Below, one piece after another: positions 5,860 through 6,950 of a stretch of DNA of 6,950 nucleotides. The stretch is from an uncultured Akkermansia sp. (GTDB lineage Bacteria > Verrucomicrobiota > Verrucomicrobiia > Verrucomicrobiales > Akkermansiaceae), in assembly GCA_900766865.1 (NCBI GenBank), contig CAAFXA010000005.1, forward strand, positions 1 to 6,950, written 5' to 3'. Positions within the stretch are counted from its first letter, which is position 1. Each line of letters starts with the position of its first letter. The notes under the pieces are model-generated. The model made no database searches, was not told the DNA's origin, and saw only the letters and a program-made list of their open reading frames with translations. A program made the translations under genes and the position numbers.

Positions 5860-6636
5860 ATGAACCCGATACGCATCCTGATAGGAGTCCTCGCACTCAC
5901 CTTCTCCGCGCTGGCTCAAACCGAACAGATAAACTTCCTCATCGAGCCGGGAGCATTCCGCCCCGGCAACTTCAGCACCCCCTGGCCCGATGAGGCCCAG
6001 GTTACAGCTTTACATGCAAAAGCGGAGGAAACACGACAAGCCGTGCAAATGGGTATGGCAACCCACGCCGAGCAAATGGCAGCAGAACAGGCCGCCGCGT
6101 ATGCCGATATGCGGCGCAGCAGAGGCAACAAGCGCATCAAACAGCTGCGCCACCTGGTAAGCAAAAGCAAAGACCTCCAGCAACTCCTCGAACGCCAGTC
6201 AAAAGCAGGCCTCATCCCGGCTCAGCAAAGCCTGGCAGCCAATGTCACCGCTGCCTACTACACCTCAGCCCTGAAGGAGGACGCCGCCTCCGCAGCCGCC
6301 CTGCTGAAAGCCGCACAGGCATACCAGCAAGAAATGGAGAAGCGCTACAATAACGGCCTTTCCGACCGCGCCGAACTACTGCTGGCGGAGATTACCACCC
6401 AGGAGGCTACCCTGCTGCACAGCCAGGGAAAAAACGCAGAAGACACCGGCAAAAAATATCGGGAGCTGGCAGAACTCCTGGCAGCTCGCGCCCGCAATGC
6501 CATGGCCCCCGCCCAACCGGCAGAACAGGCAGCCGAGGCCTCTCGCGTCTTCGAGCGCGAATGGACAAGATTTCGCACGCTCCAGGAAACCAGCGTAAAA
6601 CGCCCCGGCCGCGTCTCCCGCAGAAGACGCAAATAA
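5860..6636 (+). CDS. Secreted coiled-coil protein resembling the TolC alpha-hairpin
   Basis: The protein has 258 residues. An N-terminal signal peptide (MNPIRILIGVLALTFSALA, cleavage likely before Q20) sends it to the periplasm. Most of residues 45-245 is Ala/Glu/Gln/Lys-rich helix with coiled-coil character. Two segments 49 residues apart look alike, KAGLIPAQQSLAANVTA (115-131) and NNGLSDRAELLLAEITT (164-180). The second follows the turn-helix pattern of outer-membrane efflux proteins of the TolC family (YxxGLxxxxELLxAE). The protein is far shorter than TolC (over 400 aa) and shows no beta-barrel strands, so it may be a barrel-less periplasmic spacer or scaffold. The tail is very basic (SVKRPGRVSRRRRK). 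The 56-base gap after the membrane protein holds no terminator, so it belongs to the same unit. The frame is open upstream to 5620, but the signal peptide marks ATG 5860 as the start. Confidence 0.7.
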   Translation: MNPIRILIGVLALTFSALAQTEQINFLIEPGAFRPGNFSTPWPDEAQVTALHAKAEETRQAVQMGMATHAEQMAAEQAAAYADMRRSRGNKRIKQLRHLVSKSKDLQQLLERQSKAGLIPAQQSLAANVTAAYYTSALKEDAASAAALLKAAQAYQQEMEKRYNNGLSDRAELLLAEITTQEATLLHSQGKNAEDTGKKYRELAELLAARARNAMAPAQPAEQAAEASRVFEREWTRFRTLQETSVKRPGRVSRRRRK

Positions 6637-6658
6637 GCACGCCCCACCTCCTGCTTTC

Positions 6659-6686
6659 GCCGCCCCGGAACGGGCGGCATTTTCGT
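6659..6686 (+). terminator. Intrinsic terminator closing the four-gene unit
   Basis: A perfect 7-bp GC stem, GCCGCCC (6659-6665) and GGGCGGC (6672-6678), with a 6-base loop is followed by ATTTTCGTT. It lies 23 bases after the stop of the last gene. Confidence 0.85.
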
Positions 6687-6711
6687 TCTCCCCCCTCACG
6701 GCTCATTTATG

Positions 6712-6738
6712 TAAATCAGGAATCCAATTCCTGATTTA
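6712..6738. repeat. AT-rich perfect inverted repeat
   Basis: TAAATCAGGAAT (6712-6723) and ATTCCTGATTTA (6727-6738) form a perfect 12-bp stem with the three-base loop CCA. It has no T-run and stands at the start of a stretch with no gene. It could be a protein-binding site, the border of a repeat element, or an RNA hairpin. Confidence 0.7.
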
Positions 6739-6766
6739 GAAACCTCTAAAAACTCAAAATGGGCGA

Positions 6767-6930
6767 CAAATTGCAATTTGGCGAACTGACATGCGAGCCG
6801 CAGGCGAGCCAAATTAAGAGCCTCGCCGAACGGCGAGGCGGCATAAAATAGCCACGGGTGGAGTGAGCAACGCGAACGAAACCCGTGGGAAAGGAAAAAA
6901 AACAAAGAGAACCCCACCGGATGGTGGGGT
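6767..6930. repeat. Cluster of intergenic hairpins (REP/MITE-like)
   Basis: This non-coding stretch holds consecutive inverted repeats: the palindrome CAAATTGCAATTTG (6767-6780); AATTTGGC (6775-6782) with GCCAAATT (6808-6815), enclosing a direct repeat GCGAGCC (6793, 6804); GCCTCGCC (6820-6827) with GGCGAGGC (6832-6839), loop GAAC; CCACGGGT (6852-6859) with ACCCGTGG (6881-6888); and ACCCCACC (6911-6918) with GGTGGGGT (6923-6930), loop GGAT. It looks like the multi-copy intergenic hairpin repeats that produce spurious ORFs in some genomes. Copy number cannot be judged from one window. Confidence 0.6.
6895..6930 (-). terminator. Possible minus-strand terminator
   Basis: Read on the minus strand, the GGTGGGGT/ACCCCACC hairpin (6930-6911) is followed by TCTCTTTG and then eight T (6902-6895). 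It could end a minus-strand gene beyond the window, but the T-run starts about eight bases after the stem and the hairpin also belongs to the repeat cluster. Confidence 0.3.
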
Positions 6931-6950
6931 GGCACAAAGCAATGCTACAT

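Noticed and set aside
6696..6935. 79-codon minus-strand frame in the tail region
   Set aside because: It reads straight through five inverted repeats and has the look of translated intergenic repeats.
1..6950. CRISPR array, tRNA or rRNA genes, insertion sequence
   Set aside because: No regularly spaced direct repeats, no tRNA-like cloverleaf with a T-loop motif, no rRNA segments and no transposase-like protein were seen on either strand.

Overview
The window looks like a contig end from a GC-rich bacterium, most likely a gut-type Verrucomicrobiota (Akkermansia-like). This placement is inference. The reasons are a gadB-type glutamate decarboxylase, weak or absent Shine-Dalgarno sequences at every start, recognisable sigma70-type promoters (TTGACC-17-TATGAT and an extended TGnTATAAT), which argue against Bacteroidota, and a tail of GC-rich intergenic hairpin repeats. 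No 16S rRNA or other marker gene is present, so the assignment is not firm. The first 19 bases match the 3' end of an Illumina TruSeq read-2 adapter and are not genomic.

Layout: (1) 20-300, the 3' end of a glutamate decarboxylase gene, followed by a strong hairpin shared with a convergent neighbour. (2) 371-1000, two small divergent genes: a minus-strand AP2-like DNA-binding protein and a plus-strand ribbon-helix-helix protein. They share a short control region whose promoters put both transcription starts only a few bases before the start codons. A strong intrinsic terminator ends the second gene. (3) 1171-2847, an alpha-glucan phosphorylase homologue (GT35, short form) as a single-gene unit, with a structured 5' leader and its own terminator. 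(4) 3096-6636, four co-directional genes behind one good promoter: two paralogous membrane proteins with a PH-like core (the second also carries a DUF3592-like domain), an unrecognised membrane protein, and a secreted helical protein resembling the TolC alpha-hairpin. A terminator closes the unit. (5) 6700-6950, non-coding, holding consecutive inverted repeats.

The two most notable points are as follows. First, the phosphorylase homologue keeps the surrounding active-site motifs, but the residue aligned with the PLP-binding lysine is serine (Ser459). This suggests a pseudo-phosphorylase or a changed chemistry. Second, the four-gene membrane and envelope unit has no function I can name. Its first two proteins look like duplicates that differ by gain or loss of the DUF3592-like module, and the first three share an LQY/IQY motif just before a hydrophobic segment. 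Gene order suggests they act together at the cell envelope, but nothing in the sequence states the substrate or process.
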